From contig CAIOTH010000045.1 in the NCBI GenBank assembly GCA_903861145.1, forward strand, positions 1 through 37,944: a DNA stretch of 37,944 nt, given 5' to 3'. The translations under genes and the position numbers were made by a program. The notes beneath the pieces are model-generated. The model ran no database searches and had not been told where the DNA came from. It worked only from the letters and a program-made list of their open reading frames with translations. This stretch comes from an uncultured Bacteroidota bacterium. Lineage in GTDB: Bacteria > Bacteroidota > Bacteroidia > Chitinophagales > LD1. Of the stretch, positions 25,900 through 34,064 are shown piece by piece. Within the stretch, counting starts at the first letter, position 1, and the number at the start of each line of letters is the position of its first letter.

Positions 25900-26798
25900 T
25901 TAGCTGCTTTTGAAGTATCTGAGGCCGATTCCTTAAAGAAATTCACCAGGGCATTTGGCCATTCAACATAGGGCTTTATACCCAGGTTATGCTCCACCTT
26001 TTTTACATCGAATCGTTTAAAGGCAAAAGCGGTTTGCAAAAAGAACTCGCGCGGATATTCGTATGGAAGGCCGTATTGTTGGGGCTTCAAAAACTCGTAT
26101 TTAAAAGGACTTAAACCGGGTAAGAAACCGGTGCCAAAAATCCAATCCCAAAAAGCAAACTTGGTTGAATAGTTTTTGTAAAAAACCTCGCGGTGGTTAG
26201 AGTGATGCCACTGGTGCATCTCGGGCCCGTTAATGAAATATTGAAGCTTACCACTACGCACGTCAACGTTTGAGTGTATCCACATACCCCAGGTGGCGTC
26301 AAGTAATGCTTTGATTGGTACAACAATGGCAGCCGTCTTTACATCCAACAAAATTATGATGGGTGCAAACTCAATAGTTTGGTTGATAATTATTTCGATG
26401 GCATGTGAGCGCGACCCTGCTAACCAGTCAACGGTTTTTACCGAGTGGTGGGCCTCATGCGTGCGCCAAAGAAAGGTATTATGCTGTAACCGGTGAAACC
26501 AGTAAATGTAAAAATCGTGGGTAACAAGAAACAACAACACCAAAGCCCAAATGGGCCAGCTGGAAATGTAACCACTGTCGGCAAGGCCCAATGCGGTTTT
26601 AGCCGGCGCAATAATCCAATCGAAAATGAGAATCTTTAAAAAGTAACTCTGAAAAATAGTGTACCAAAAAAAGTCAAGCCAAAAGCCTTCGCGGAATAAT
26701 TTTAAGCCTTTGGTGTACGGAAAAAACCTTTCGAGCGTAACCATTAAAGGTGGCCAGCAAAAAAGTATTATGGTTGTAATTAATTCCGTGTGACTCAT
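25896..26798 (-). CDS. fatty acid hydroxylase / sterol desaturase superfamily protein
   Basis: A 300-residue membrane di-iron enzyme. The histidine clusters are visible: HDFYIYWFHRLQH (HxxxxxxxHRxxH), HEAHHS, a later HSNVD, and MHQWHHS, the set that holds the di-iron centre in this superfamily. Four to five membrane helices surround them. These enzymes hydroxylate or desaturate lipid acyl chains, sterols or carotenoids. The substrate cannot be read from sequence. The gene begins 30 bases after the NeuB-type synthase and overlaps the SMR gene, so it belongs to the same run; hydroxylation of a lipid anchor or an acyl substituent on the sugar would fit. Confidence 0.88.
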   Translation of the reverse strand: MSHTELITTIILFCWPPLMVTLERFFPYTKGLKLFREGFWLDFFWYTIFQSYFLKILIFDWIIAPAKTALGLADSGYISSWPIWALVLLFLVTHDFYIYWFHRLQHNTFLWRTHEAHHSVKTVDWLAGSRSHAIEIIINQTIEFAPIIILLDVKTAAIVVPIKALLDATWGMWIHSNVDVRSGKLQYFINGPEMHQWHHSNHREVFYKNYSTKFAFWDWIFGTGFLPGLSPFKYEFLKPQQYGLPYEYPREFFLQTAFAFKRFDVKKVEHNLGIKPYVEWPNALVNFFKESASDTSKAAK

Positions 26799-26828
26799 AT
26801 GTTCGCCCTCGGGCTTTAAGCCGCAATA

Positions 26829-27731
26829 TTAAGGGTTTTCAACCTTTACGGTTATCTCTTTAACTCTTCTTAGTTTGGCGCGTTGTCCTATTTCACTATC
26901 GTATAGTTTTTTCACTCCATCCCCCAGTGCAGTTTCTACATCGCGAATATCCTTTACTAACTTGGCCATACCTATCGGTTCAACAGACGCAGCCTGATCG
27001 CTACCCCACATTGCGCGGTCAATTGTAAAATGTCTCTCAATAAAATTAGCACCCAACACAACAGCCGCAACGGTTGTTGCCAAACCTGTTTCGTGTCCCG
27101 AGTAACCAATTGGCACTTTTGGGAAAAGCTTTTGTAATTCCGGTATCATCTTCAAATTCAATTGCTCGAGCGGGCATGGATAAGCCGATGTTGAATGCGC
27201 AATCATGATGTTATCAGTACCAATCTCATCTACTGCATGAAATATTTCATTCATGGTTGACATACCGGTTGATAAGATGAGTGGCTTACCGGTTGCTTTC
27301 TTTTTCTTCAATAAACTAATATCAGTTAACGAAGCCGATGCTGCTTTATACAACAGCGGGTTAAACTTCTCCATAAAATCTACCGATGGTTCATCCCAGC
27401 ACGAAGCAAACCAAATGATGTGCTTTTCTTTACAAAACTCATCAATCAACGCATATTCTTTTTCGGCGAACTCAACTTTGTGGCGGTAGTTAATATAGCT
27501 CATGCGGCCCCACGGCGTATCGCGCATAATTTCCCACTGGTCACGTGGCGTGCAAATTTCGGGTGTACGTTTTTGAAATTTAACTGCGTTGCAACCTGCT
27601 TTGGCAGCTTCTTCAATAAGTTTTAATGCCGTTTTTATTGAGCCATTATGGTTAATACCAATTTCGGCTATAATAAAACACGGTTCATCAGGCCCTATTG
27701 CATGATGTCGGTCAATAGCTATTGTATTCAT
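26829..27731 (-). CDS. NeuB-family PEP-condensing sugar acid synthase without SAF domain
   Basis: A 300-residue enzyme of the N-acetylneuraminate synthase family, which joins phosphoenolpyruvate to an aldose to give a 2-keto-3-deoxy acid. TIM-barrel motifs: AEIGINHNG (22-30), AGCNAVKFQKR, KAASASLTDISLL, LSTGMSTMNEI, STSAYPCP, GYSGHETG and NFIERHFT. NeuB enzymes are about 335-350 residues with a C-terminal SAF (antifreeze-like) domain; this one stops at RAKLRRVKEITVKVENP, just where SAF would begin. The SAF domain of NeuB supplies an Arg contacting the N-acetyl group of ManNAc, so the acceptor here probably lacks it. Four bases separate it from the phosphatase gene. Confidence 0.9.
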   Translation of the reverse strand: MNTIAIDRHHAIGPDEPCFIIAEIGINHNGSIKTALKLIEEAAKAGCNAVKFQKRTPEICTPRDQWEIMRDTPWGRMSYINYRHKVEFAEKEYALIDEFCKEKHIIWFASCWDEPSVDFMEKFNPLLYKAASASLTDISLLKKKKATGKPLILSTGMSTMNEIFHAVDEIGTDNIMIAHSTSAYPCPLEQLNLKMIPELQKLFPKVPIGYSGHETGLATTVAAVVLGANFIERHFTIDRAMWGSDQAASVEPIGMAKLVKDIRDVETALGDGVKKLYDSEIGQRAKLRRVKEITVKVENP

Positions 27732-27735
27732 GGGT

Positions 27736-28239
27736 TTAGTTTTCGGTTCTTAAATGAATAATTAATTCAGCCAGTTCGCGGAAGGCGCCTTCACCTCCGT
27801 TTGCTTTGCAGATGTAATGTGCAATTTTTTTTACGGGTTCAAAAGAATCAGCCGGGCAGGCGCTAAAACCTGCAATTTCTAAAACTTCAATATCATTGGC
27901 ATCGTCACCAATGTAAGCAATTTCATCAACCGATAAGCTATGTTTTTCAAGAATTTGAATCAATGTTTCTCTCTTTTCAAGCGAGCCGAGATAGATATGT
28001 TGCATTTTCAGTTTCTCACCACGCCGCTTCACTATCTCCGAATTTTCACGCGTCATAATACCGGTATCAATACCGCATAGTTTTCTTAAACGCTCAACAC
28101 CCATACCATCGCGTAGCGAGAATTTTTTTAGCTCTTCTCCATCCTTTGAATAATATGCGCAGCCGTCAGTCAACACACCGTCGCAATCTGTTAGCAACAG
28201 TTTTATTTTTTTAGCTCTGTCTTTTAAGGTATCGCTCAT
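27736..28239 (-). CDS. KdsC-type HAD phosphatase
   Basis: A 167-residue cap-less HAD hydrolase of the KdsC class, which removes the phosphate from Kdo-8-P, Kdn-9-P or related acids as tetramers. Nucleophile Asp18 and acid/base Asp20 sit in TDCDGVLTDG; later motifs are MTREN (Thr) and YIGDDANDIE. The C-terminal tail AHYICKANGGEGAFRELAELII has the GGxGAxRE feature that closes the neighbouring active site in KdsC. Placed directly before the NeuB-type gene, it implies that the condensation product is phosphorylated. Confidence 0.9.
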   Translation of the reverse strand: MSDTLKDRAKKIKLLLTDCDGVLTDGCAYYSKDGEELKKFSLRDGMGVERLRKLCGIDTGIMTRENSEIVKRRGEKLKMQHIYLGSLEKRETLIQILEKHSLSVDEIAYIGDDANDIEVLEIAGFSACPADSFEPVKKIAHYICKANGGEGAFRELAELIIHLRTEN

Positions 28240-28242
28240 AAT

Positions 28243-29046
28243 TTACATGGCGGTCCAGCCGCCGTCTACAATTAAATTAGCACCGGTCATATAAGCCGAT
28301 GCATCGCTTGCTAAAAAAACAATTGCCCCTTTATAGTCGCTCGGCACCGCCATGCGCCCAAGCGCAGTTTTGCGACTGTAATTAGCAACAAAAAATTCAT
28401 CCTGGTTATTTTCAACACCACCCGGCGATAGGGTATTTACCCTCACCCCTTTTTTACCCCAATAAGCCGATAAAAAACGCGTAAAGTTTACTACTGCACC
28501 CTTAGTGGCAGGATAAGCCGGTGATTTATAAAACGTTTGTTCTCCCTTTTCATTTTGATAGATAGACTGGTCGGGGCCAACAATGCCGTAGGTCGAAGCA
28601 ATATTGATTATGCTGCCTTTACCTTGGTTTGCCATCACCGTGCCGAATACCTGCGAACACAAAAACACACCGGTAACGTTAACGTCCAGCGATTTTTGCC
28701 ACATGTCCAATGGATAGTTTTCGAACATAGATTTTTCGGCAGCCATGGCCGGGTTCTCGAACATATCATTAATGGCGGCATTGTTTACCAGCACATCAAT
28801 GCTGCCGTACCGTGCGATGATTTTATCGCGTGCATCTTTCAGCGATTTTTCATCAGTAACATTTGCGCTTATCCCCAGGTGCTGTGTGCCAAGTGTTGCG
28901 GCAAATTTTACCGCTTCGGTTTCAGTCACATCTAATACAACAACATTGGCACCGGCTTCATTAAGGGCACGGCAATGCTCTTTACCTATCAGGCCACAGG
29001 CACCGGTAACAATTGCTGTTTTATTTTTTAAAGAGAATAACTCCAT
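28243..29046 (-). CDS. SDR family oxidoreductase of the sugar-acid cluster
   Basis: A 267-residue classical short-chain dehydrogenase. The nucleotide-binding motif is TGACGLIG (a variant of TGxxxGxG), with LVNNAAIN, catalytic Ser151 (NIAST), Tyr178 and Lys182 (YPATK), and a C-terminal LIVDGGWTAM. Asp39 after strand two (VVVLDV) suggests NAD(H) over NADP(H). A 16-residue insertion before the Tyr (DQSIYQNEKGEQTFYKSP) lengthens the substrate loop. In context it would oxidise or reduce a hydroxyl of the sugar, for instance producing the ketone or aldehyde that the adjacent aminotransferase uses. Confidence 0.9.
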   Translation of the reverse strand: MELFSLKNKTAIVTGACGLIGKEHCRALNEAGANVVVLDVTETEAVKFAATLGTQHLGISANVTDEKSLKDARDKIIARYGSIDVLVNNAAINDMFENPAMAAEKSMFENYPLDMWQKSLDVNVTGVFLCSQVFGTVMANQGKGSIINIASTYGIVGPDQSIYQNEKGEQTFYKSPAYPATKGAVVNFTRFLSAYWGKKGVRVNTLSPGGVENNQDEFFVANYSRKTALGRMAVPSDYKGAIVFLASDASAYMTGANLIVDGGWTAM

Positions 29047-29052
29047 GTTGTT

Positions 29053-30366
29053 CTAATACTTCGTTTTTCTGAAAACCATTTCTAACACTTCCCCCTGTAA
29101 AAAAGTTTCAGGTTTGCCGCTGGCTACTGCTTCTTTTAAAATAGGGAATACCTCAGAATAGGCATTTAATGTAGTTTGAATATCCTGGTCAGTATGGCTA
29201 AAGCTCATGTTGTGGAATCCACCCCATAGCACGCCGCGTTTTATCATTTCCTGTTGCATCAACGTTTTTAATACAAGCGGGTCACCGGCGGTAGCGTTAA
29301 AGTTGATAATGCTTCTGCAATCAAAACCGGTGCATGATGTAATATCATTCACCCCCGCTTTTGCTGCGCGTTCGTTATATCCGTCTTTAATTATTTTGCC
29401 TTTTGCTGCTAAGTAGGCAGGTACATTTTTCTCTTTTATTTCGCTGATGGTGGCAATAGATGCCGCTAAAGAAAGCGCTTCGCCACCAAATGTTGTGAAG
29501 ATAAATACGTCTTGCTCGCCTCTGCTAATCACATCTTTCCGGCCGGTTAAAAAAGATACCGGCATACCGTTAGCTACTGCTTTCGAGAAACAAGCTAAAT
29601 CAGCCTTGATGCCAAAGTATTCTTGCGCACCACCTAAGGCAATTCGAAATCCGCTCCACATTTCATCAAAAATCAATAGTGAACCGTTCTCTTTTGTTAG
29701 GCGCGCTACCTCTTCCAAAAATCCATCTTTAGGAGCTTCAAAAACGTAAGGCTCTAATATTACGCAGGCGACATCTTTATCCAATACTGCTTTCAGAGAT
29801 TCGATGTTGTTGTATTGAAATGTTTTGGTCAGCGCACGCGTTTCTTCGGGGATACCTGCGTTGCGTAATGTAGTGCCAATGTACCAATCGTGCCAGCCGT
29901 GGTAACCGCAACAAACTACTTTACTACGACCAGTGTGTGCCCTTGATAAACGAACTGCAGCAGTTGTAACATCGCAACCCGTTTTTGAAATACGGATGCT
30001 CTCTGCATTAGGCACTACTTCGTGCAACAATTCGCAAACTTCATATTCCAATCGGTGCATCAGCGAGAAGGTAATTCCTTTTTCAAGCTGAGCTTTAATT
30101 GCATTATCTACTTTTTCGTAGCAGTAGCCTAACGAAATAGGGCCAATGGCCATATTATAATCAATAAACTCATTGCCGTCCACATCCCATACGTGCGAAC
30201 CTTTTCCACGCTCCAGGTAAACCGGTGCTATTCCTCTTGAATACTGACCAGGGCCTTTGGCCAGGGTTTGAGTAACCGGGTGCATTATTTTTTGAGCCTT
30301 CGCTAAAATTTCCTGCGACTTTGAAATTTTAGGCAGGCCATGCGTTGATGCGGTATTGTTAGACAT
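29053..30366 (-). CDS. class III aminotransferase, glutamate-1-semialdehyde aminomutase-like
   Basis: A 437-residue PLP enzyme. PLP Lys262 is in CFSKAVANGMP, with Asp234 in LIFDEMWSGFR contacting the cofactor nitrogen. The N-terminal gate LWDVDG-type segment is SHVWDVDGNEFIDY, and SKTGCDVTTAAVRLSRA resembles the GSA aminomutase phosphate-cup region. It is not hemL: the body matches the GSA-like enzymes found in glycan loci and the neighbours are sugar genes. Class III enzymes prefer terminal aldehydes or ketones next to a functional group, so it probably installs an amino group on the sugar acid or its precursor. Confidence 0.88.
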   Translation of the reverse strand: MSNNTASTHGLPKISKSQEILAKAQKIMHPVTQTLAKGPGQYSRGIAPVYLERGKGSHVWDVDGNEFIDYNMAIGPISLGYCYEKVDNAIKAQLEKGITFSLMHRLEYEVCELLHEVVPNAESIRISKTGCDVTTAAVRLSRAHTGRSKVVCCGYHGWHDWYIGTTLRNAGIPEETRALTKTFQYNNIESLKAVLDKDVACVILEPYVFEAPKDGFLEEVARLTKENGSLLIFDEMWSGFRIALGGAQEYFGIKADLACFSKAVANGMPVSFLTGRKDVISRGEQDVFIFTTFGGEALSLAASIATISEIKEKNVPAYLAAKGKIIKDGYNERAAKAGVNDITSCTGFDCRSIINFNATAGDPLVLKTLMQQEMIKRGVLWGGFHNMSFSHTDQDIQTTLNAYSEVFPILKEAVASGKPETFLQGEVLEMVFRKTKY

Positions 30367-30383
30367 ATTGGGTCCTTTAAATT

Positions 30384-31328
30384 TTAATTATGAGCAGTCA
30401 TTAATGAGGGCTTTGATTGAGCCACGCCGTCTTCTTTTATTTTTTCCGAAACTTTTGCTGCAATCTGCGCACCGGTGAAACCTTCGTAAGTCAAAACTTC
30501 GCTTAACAAACCTGGCCTAAACCATCTTTCGTTCAGTGCAAATGGCAATACGTTAGCAGTAGTTCTGTTTTTAAGAAATATCTCAGCCATAATGCTGTAC
30601 AAGCCACCGGTTAAAAAGTGGTCTTCAATAGTTACCAGCAATTTTGAGTTGGCAGCTACTTTCAATATCGCGTCTTCATCTACGGGTTTTAATGAGCGCA
30701 TGTTTATCAATCCCACTTTTAAGCCTTGTTCCTCCAAAATTTCTTTGGCTTTATAGGCTTGTTCAAACAACATGCCGTAAACTAACAAGGTTACATCTTC
30801 GCCTTCACTTATGATCTCAGCTTTACCGGTTTTAAACGGTGCATGTTCAATAACACCGGGCCTTGTGTTTAACCTTACATAAGCAGGATAAGGCGAAGCC
30901 CAAATTTCGGGCAACATAGCCAACATATCCTGCTCATCAGCCGGGCAAAACACAGTCATTCCGGGTATGGTACGCATTAGAGCCACATCTTCAATGGCCT
31001 GGTGTGTGGGGCCGTTTCCGTCTGATAAAAAACCGGCAATCCAACTACTTAGTTTAACCGGTAGTTTGCCAATACCAACATCGGAGCGCACAAACTCATA
31101 AGCCCTATAAATAAGAAAGGTAGCCAACGCATGGCAAACCGGTATACGGCCGCGCAAAGCCAAACCAGCGGCCATGCCAATCATGTTTTGCTCGGTAATG
31201 CCCGTATCAATAAAACGAGGGCCTAATATTGCAGGCAAATCGCGGATAACGGCGCGGTTTTCGGCGGTCATTACCACAAAGCGCTCATCGGCCAGTGCAG
31301 TTTGCTTAATCAGTTCCTGGTAATTCAT
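30384..31328 (-). CDS. transketolase C-terminal subunit (split transketolase)
   Basis: A 314-residue protein holding the pyrimidine-binding and C-terminal domains of transketolase. Glu46 in DTGITEQNM is the catalytic TPP glutamate; GFLSDGNGPTHQAIEDVALMRTIPG is the conserved pyrimidine-domain loop and LVYGMLFEQAYKAKEIL starts the C-terminal domain. It partners the N-terminal subunit encoded one base upstream. Split transketolases transfer two-carbon units between sugar phosphates, and many sit in specialised pathways, as here, away from the central one. Confidence 0.92.
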   Translation of the reverse strand: MNYQELIKQTALADERFVVMTAENRAVIRDLPAILGPRFIDTGITEQNMIGMAAGLALRGRIPVCHALATFLIYRAYEFVRSDVGIGKLPVKLSSWIAGFLSDGNGPTHQAIEDVALMRTIPGMTVFCPADEQDMLAMLPEIWASPYPAYVRLNTRPGVIEHAPFKTGKAEIISEGEDVTLLVYGMLFEQAYKAKEILEEQGLKVGLINMRSLKPVDEDAILKVAANSKLLVTIEDHFLTGGLYSIMAEIFLKNRTTANVLPFALNERWFRPGLLSEVLTYEGFTGAQIAAKVSEKIKEDGVAQSKPSLMTAHN

Positions 31329-31329
31329 G

Positions 31330-32187
31330 TTATCTCACTATTAAAGTTTCGGAGGTCAATATGGTTTCGTTTTCGCCGTGCAATTCTTTCAATAAACTAT
31401 CTACTTCATCACCGGTAAAGTTGCAGAACCACCTGTCGGCGCGCTCTTGTATACTTGGCAGCCCTTTGCCGCGAACAGTATCTGCAATAATTACGCTTGG
31501 CTTTGTGTTGCTGAACGGAAGCTGAAAGAATGTCTCTTCCAATTGCTCAAAGTCGTGGCCGTTAATGCGCTTTACTTCGCAACCAAAAGCCCGGAATTTA
31601 TCTTCCAAAGGCTCTAATGGTATTAAATCTTCAGTGCGCATGTTGGCCTGAAAATGGTTACGGTCAACCACCAAGGTAAAGTTGTTCATTTTGTAAGCGC
31701 TTGCCACATGTAGGGTTTCCCAAACTGAGCCTTCGTCTAATTCTCCATCTCCCGTAATTACTATCACCCTGTTGTTAGTGCCGCGCATTTTGCAATCCAT
31801 CGCAATACCTAACGAAACAGCTGGCAAATGACCCAAAGAGCCCGAGTGAAATTCGATGCCCGGAACATTGCGGTTAGGGTGCCAATAAATATGGTCGTTT
31901 GATTTGAGGTGATTGTCTAACCTGCTTTTTTCCATCCAACCAATTTCAACAAACATGCCGTATAGCGCTGGTACGTCGTGGCCTTTGGATAACAACAGAT
32001 AATCGCGTGTTGGGTCATCAAGCCTTTCTTTACTGATATTCAAAAAGCCTGAGTACAGAAACACAATCAAATCGGCGCACGAAAGTGAGGCGCCGGTAAA
32101 GCAGCCCCCGCCTGTAGATAAGCGCACAATATGTTCACGCACCTTTAATGCACGTTCTTTTAACTCTTTCAATTTCTCCGAGGTCAT
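31330..32187 (-). CDS. transketolase N-terminal subunit (split transketolase)
   Basis: A 285-residue TPP-diphosphate-binding half. The TPP/Mg motif starts at GDGELDEG (GDG at 146-148) and runs to NNFTLVVDRNH. STGGGCFTGASLSCADLI, LLSKGHDVPALY and FHSGSLGHLPAVSLGIAM are conserved active-site segments. Together with the next gene it makes one full transketolase of about 600 residues. There are four bases between it and the cytidylyltransferase gene. Its role is probably to make or trim the aldose phosphate used by the NeuB-type synthase. Confidence 0.92.
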   Translation of the reverse strand: MTSEKLKELKERALKVREHIVRLSTGGGCFTGASLSCADLIVFLYSGFLNISKERLDDPTRDYLLLSKGHDVPALYGMFVEIGWMEKSRLDNHLKSNDHIYWHPNRNVPGIEFHSGSLGHLPAVSLGIAMDCKMRGTNNRVIVITGDGELDEGSVWETLHVASAYKMNNFTLVVDRNHFQANMRTEDLIPLEPLEDKFRAFGCEVKRINGHDFEQLEETFFQLPFSNTKPSVIIADTVRGKGLPSIQERADRWFCNFTGDEVDSLLKELHGENETILTSETLIVR

Positions 32188-32191
32188 AAAA

Positions 32192-32986
32192 CTAGATGTG
32201 TTTGGTTTGAGCTTCAGTAACAGTCTTTAATTCGTTCATGTGGTTTCTATACCAATTAACGCCAGCGTATTTTTCGTTAATGGCTGCAATTTCGGGATTT
32301 AAGCCCAGTAAATCCAATATGTCGCTTAAGCCAAAGTTGGGCTTGGTTGGATACAGCTTTTCGTATACAGTTTTAATAAAGGTAAAATCTTCGGCATAAT
32401 CAATGGTAAACCGGTGGCTCATCGAGTAATCGAGCCCTGTTTCCCAGGCTACATTGCCAATCCTGAACTTCTCAGGATGCTCCCAAATATAAGGCGTGGT
32501 GTGTTCGCGCTCAAAGTCCTTTTGGGCCTCTTTCCATGCTGTTTCAAGTGTTTTGAAGCTCATCACTTCCACATCATTCCCATCGGGATAGGTGGCGGGA
32601 TGCAGATTGCTTACAAAATCGAAATTATGATCCAGGTAATATTGAAGAACCTTATCAATAACCTGTGGGTCTATTAACGGACAATCAGAAGGTATTTTAA
32701 CTACGGCATCAGCGTCAAACAGCTTAGCAACATGGTAATGGCGGTCCAGAAGGTCGAGAGAACTACCGCGATAGCACAATATACTGTTCTCTTTGCAGAT
32801 GTTTTCAATCGAGTCATCTTCGGCATCAAGAGTGGTTGCCACTACAATGGTACCGGTTAAAGAAGCGACCTGTATGCGCTCAATCATTCTCACCAGCAGC
32901 GTTTTGCCAAGTATCTCTTTGCTTACCTTACCGGGCAAACGCGAAGAACCTGAACGAGCTTGGATAACTGTTACAATCTTTTTCAA
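32192..32986 (-). CDS. SpsF-type cytidylyltransferase (CMP-sugar activation)
   Basis: A 264-residue nucleotidyltransferase of the SpsF/COG1861 group. The N-terminal signature IQARSGSSRLPGK (8-20) binds the nucleotide; KIPSDCPLIDP holds the metal-binding Asp; and YPDGNDVEVMSF and HTTPYIWEHPEKF are typical of SpsF. The group activates sialic-acid-like or other sugars, usually with CTP. Coupled to a NeuB-type synthase and a KdsC-type phosphatase, it is the expected activator of the 2-keto-3-deoxy acid. It overlaps the glycosyltransferase-like gene by four bases. Confidence 0.88.
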   Translation of the reverse strand: MKKIVTVIQARSGSSRLPGKVSKEILGKTLLVRMIERIQVASLTGTIVVATTLDAEDDSIENICKENSILCYRGSSLDLLDRHYHVAKLFDADAVVKIPSDCPLIDPQVIDKVLQYYLDHNFDFVSNLHPATYPDGNDVEVMSFKTLETAWKEAQKDFEREHTTPYIWEHPEKFRIGNVAWETGLDYSMSHRFTIDYAEDFTFIKTVYEKLYPTKPNFGLSDILDLLGLNPEIAAINEKYAGVNWYRNHMNELKTVTEAQTKHI

Positions 32987-34035
32987 TTGAACGAGGGGTT
33001 TAAATTCAGCTGACGCTCATTTAACCGAGACTTGAATTGCTTTACAAACTCGGTGCCTTTACCGTTAAACTCCATATAGCGGCTACATATTTCGGCTATC
33101 TTTTCAACCGTAGTTCCACCATTTTGCATTGGTGTAAGGCGCTTTAACTCTTCTACATCAAAGTAAGAATGAACCGGTTTGCCCAATACAATACCTAAAT
33201 AAACCAGGGTTGACCATTGGGTTATTAGTTCACAGCTATTAGCTACCATGTGGTTTGAGTTGCCATCGGTAAAAATAAGACTATCGGCTGGCGCTACCGA
33301 CTTTATTTCAGCAACCGCACGTTCAAATGCTTCATTAGGATGTAGTTTAAAAAGCAACTTTCGTCCCGCGGCAATCTTCACACAATTCTTTAAAAAGGCC
33401 ATGCGGTCGTCCGAGCCATAAGTCTCGCGGCTATCAGATGTAGCCACCATCACATAATCGCGGTGCGGGAAGTCGTTATTTTCAAACTGCTTAATGTTAT
33501 CAAAATTGATGATACCCGTGGTTATCATTTTGTTGGGATCGCTACCCATTTTAGTCAGGAAATCGTGATAACCCTCTGACCCAACACAATAAATATCGCA
33601 CAGATTTGATGAGCCATTCAGCGAGGTTCCCAAGGCAAAGTACCGAGGAATCCCGATAGCCTTTATCAACTTGGTGCGAAAGGTTACTTTATCAATCATC
33701 CCCTCCTGTATCCAAACGGTTTTGCCCTTTCTCAGCTTACGCGGCACTATCAAATCGTTACAAAAAACGGTCATATCGTAGTTGTTCAGCCGGGCACCAT
33801 AATCCGATTGCAATCCATTATCAACTAAATACTTATCTCCCTTACGCTTAAACTCGCCATCCATAATGCTATGTTCAACAAAGCCCAGCTTTAAAACCAT
33901 TTTCTCGAAACCATAGTCGGGATAAAACTGGCTAAACCAGCAGTCATAATCATCCTTTAAAAATGAGGAGATTTGATGCATCTGGCTGGTTTGGTTAGGA
34001 GAACCAATAATGAACAGAATCTTTTTCTTAGCCAT
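32983..34035 (-). CDS. GT-B-like glycosyl/glycerophospho-transferase, probable sugar-acid transferase
   Basis: A 350-residue soluble protein, first gene of the run. KKILFIIGSPNQTSQ begins a Rossmann-like half. The second half has LLFKLHPNE (227-235) and ELITQWSTLVYLGIVLGKP (269-287), which resemble the KxHP and xTxxSSxxxDxxxxxKP motifs of CDP-glycerol glycerophosphotransferases and polysialyl/capsule transferases that use CMP- or CDP-linked donors. I cannot place it in a named family. The four-base overlap with the cytidylyltransferase suggests it uses that enzyme's product. Confidence 0.72.
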   Translation of the reverse strand: MAKKKILFIIGSPNQTSQMHQISSFLKDDYDCWFSQFYPDYGFEKMVLKLGFVEHSIMDGEFKRKGDKYLVDNGLQSDYGARLNNYDMTVFCNDLIVPRKLRKGKTVWIQEGMIDKVTFRTKLIKAIGIPRYFALGTSLNGSSNLCDIYCVGSEGYHDFLTKMGSDPNKMITTGIINFDNIKQFENNDFPHRDYVMVATSDSRETYGSDDRMAFLKNCVKIAAGRKLLFKLHPNEAFERAVAEIKSVAPADSLIFTDGNSNHMVANSCELITQWSTLVYLGIVLGKPVHSYFDVEELKRLTPMQNGGTTVEKIAEICSRYMEFNGKGTEFVKQFKSRLNERQLNLNPSFN

Positions 34036-34064
34036 ACTACTATCAAGTGCTGAATTACAACCAA

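Noticed and set aside
29053-30366. Housekeeping hemL (glutamate-1-semialdehyde aminomutase)
   Set aside because: The active-site Lys is present but the gene is embedded in a sugar-acid run with no other tetrapyrrole gene; a glycan-type class III aminotransferase is more likely.
23542-34035. Ordinary sialic, legionaminic or pseudaminic acid locus
   Set aside because: No UDP-GlcNAc epimerase/dehydratase, no DegT-type aminotransferase, no acetyltransferase, and the synthase lacks a SAF domain.
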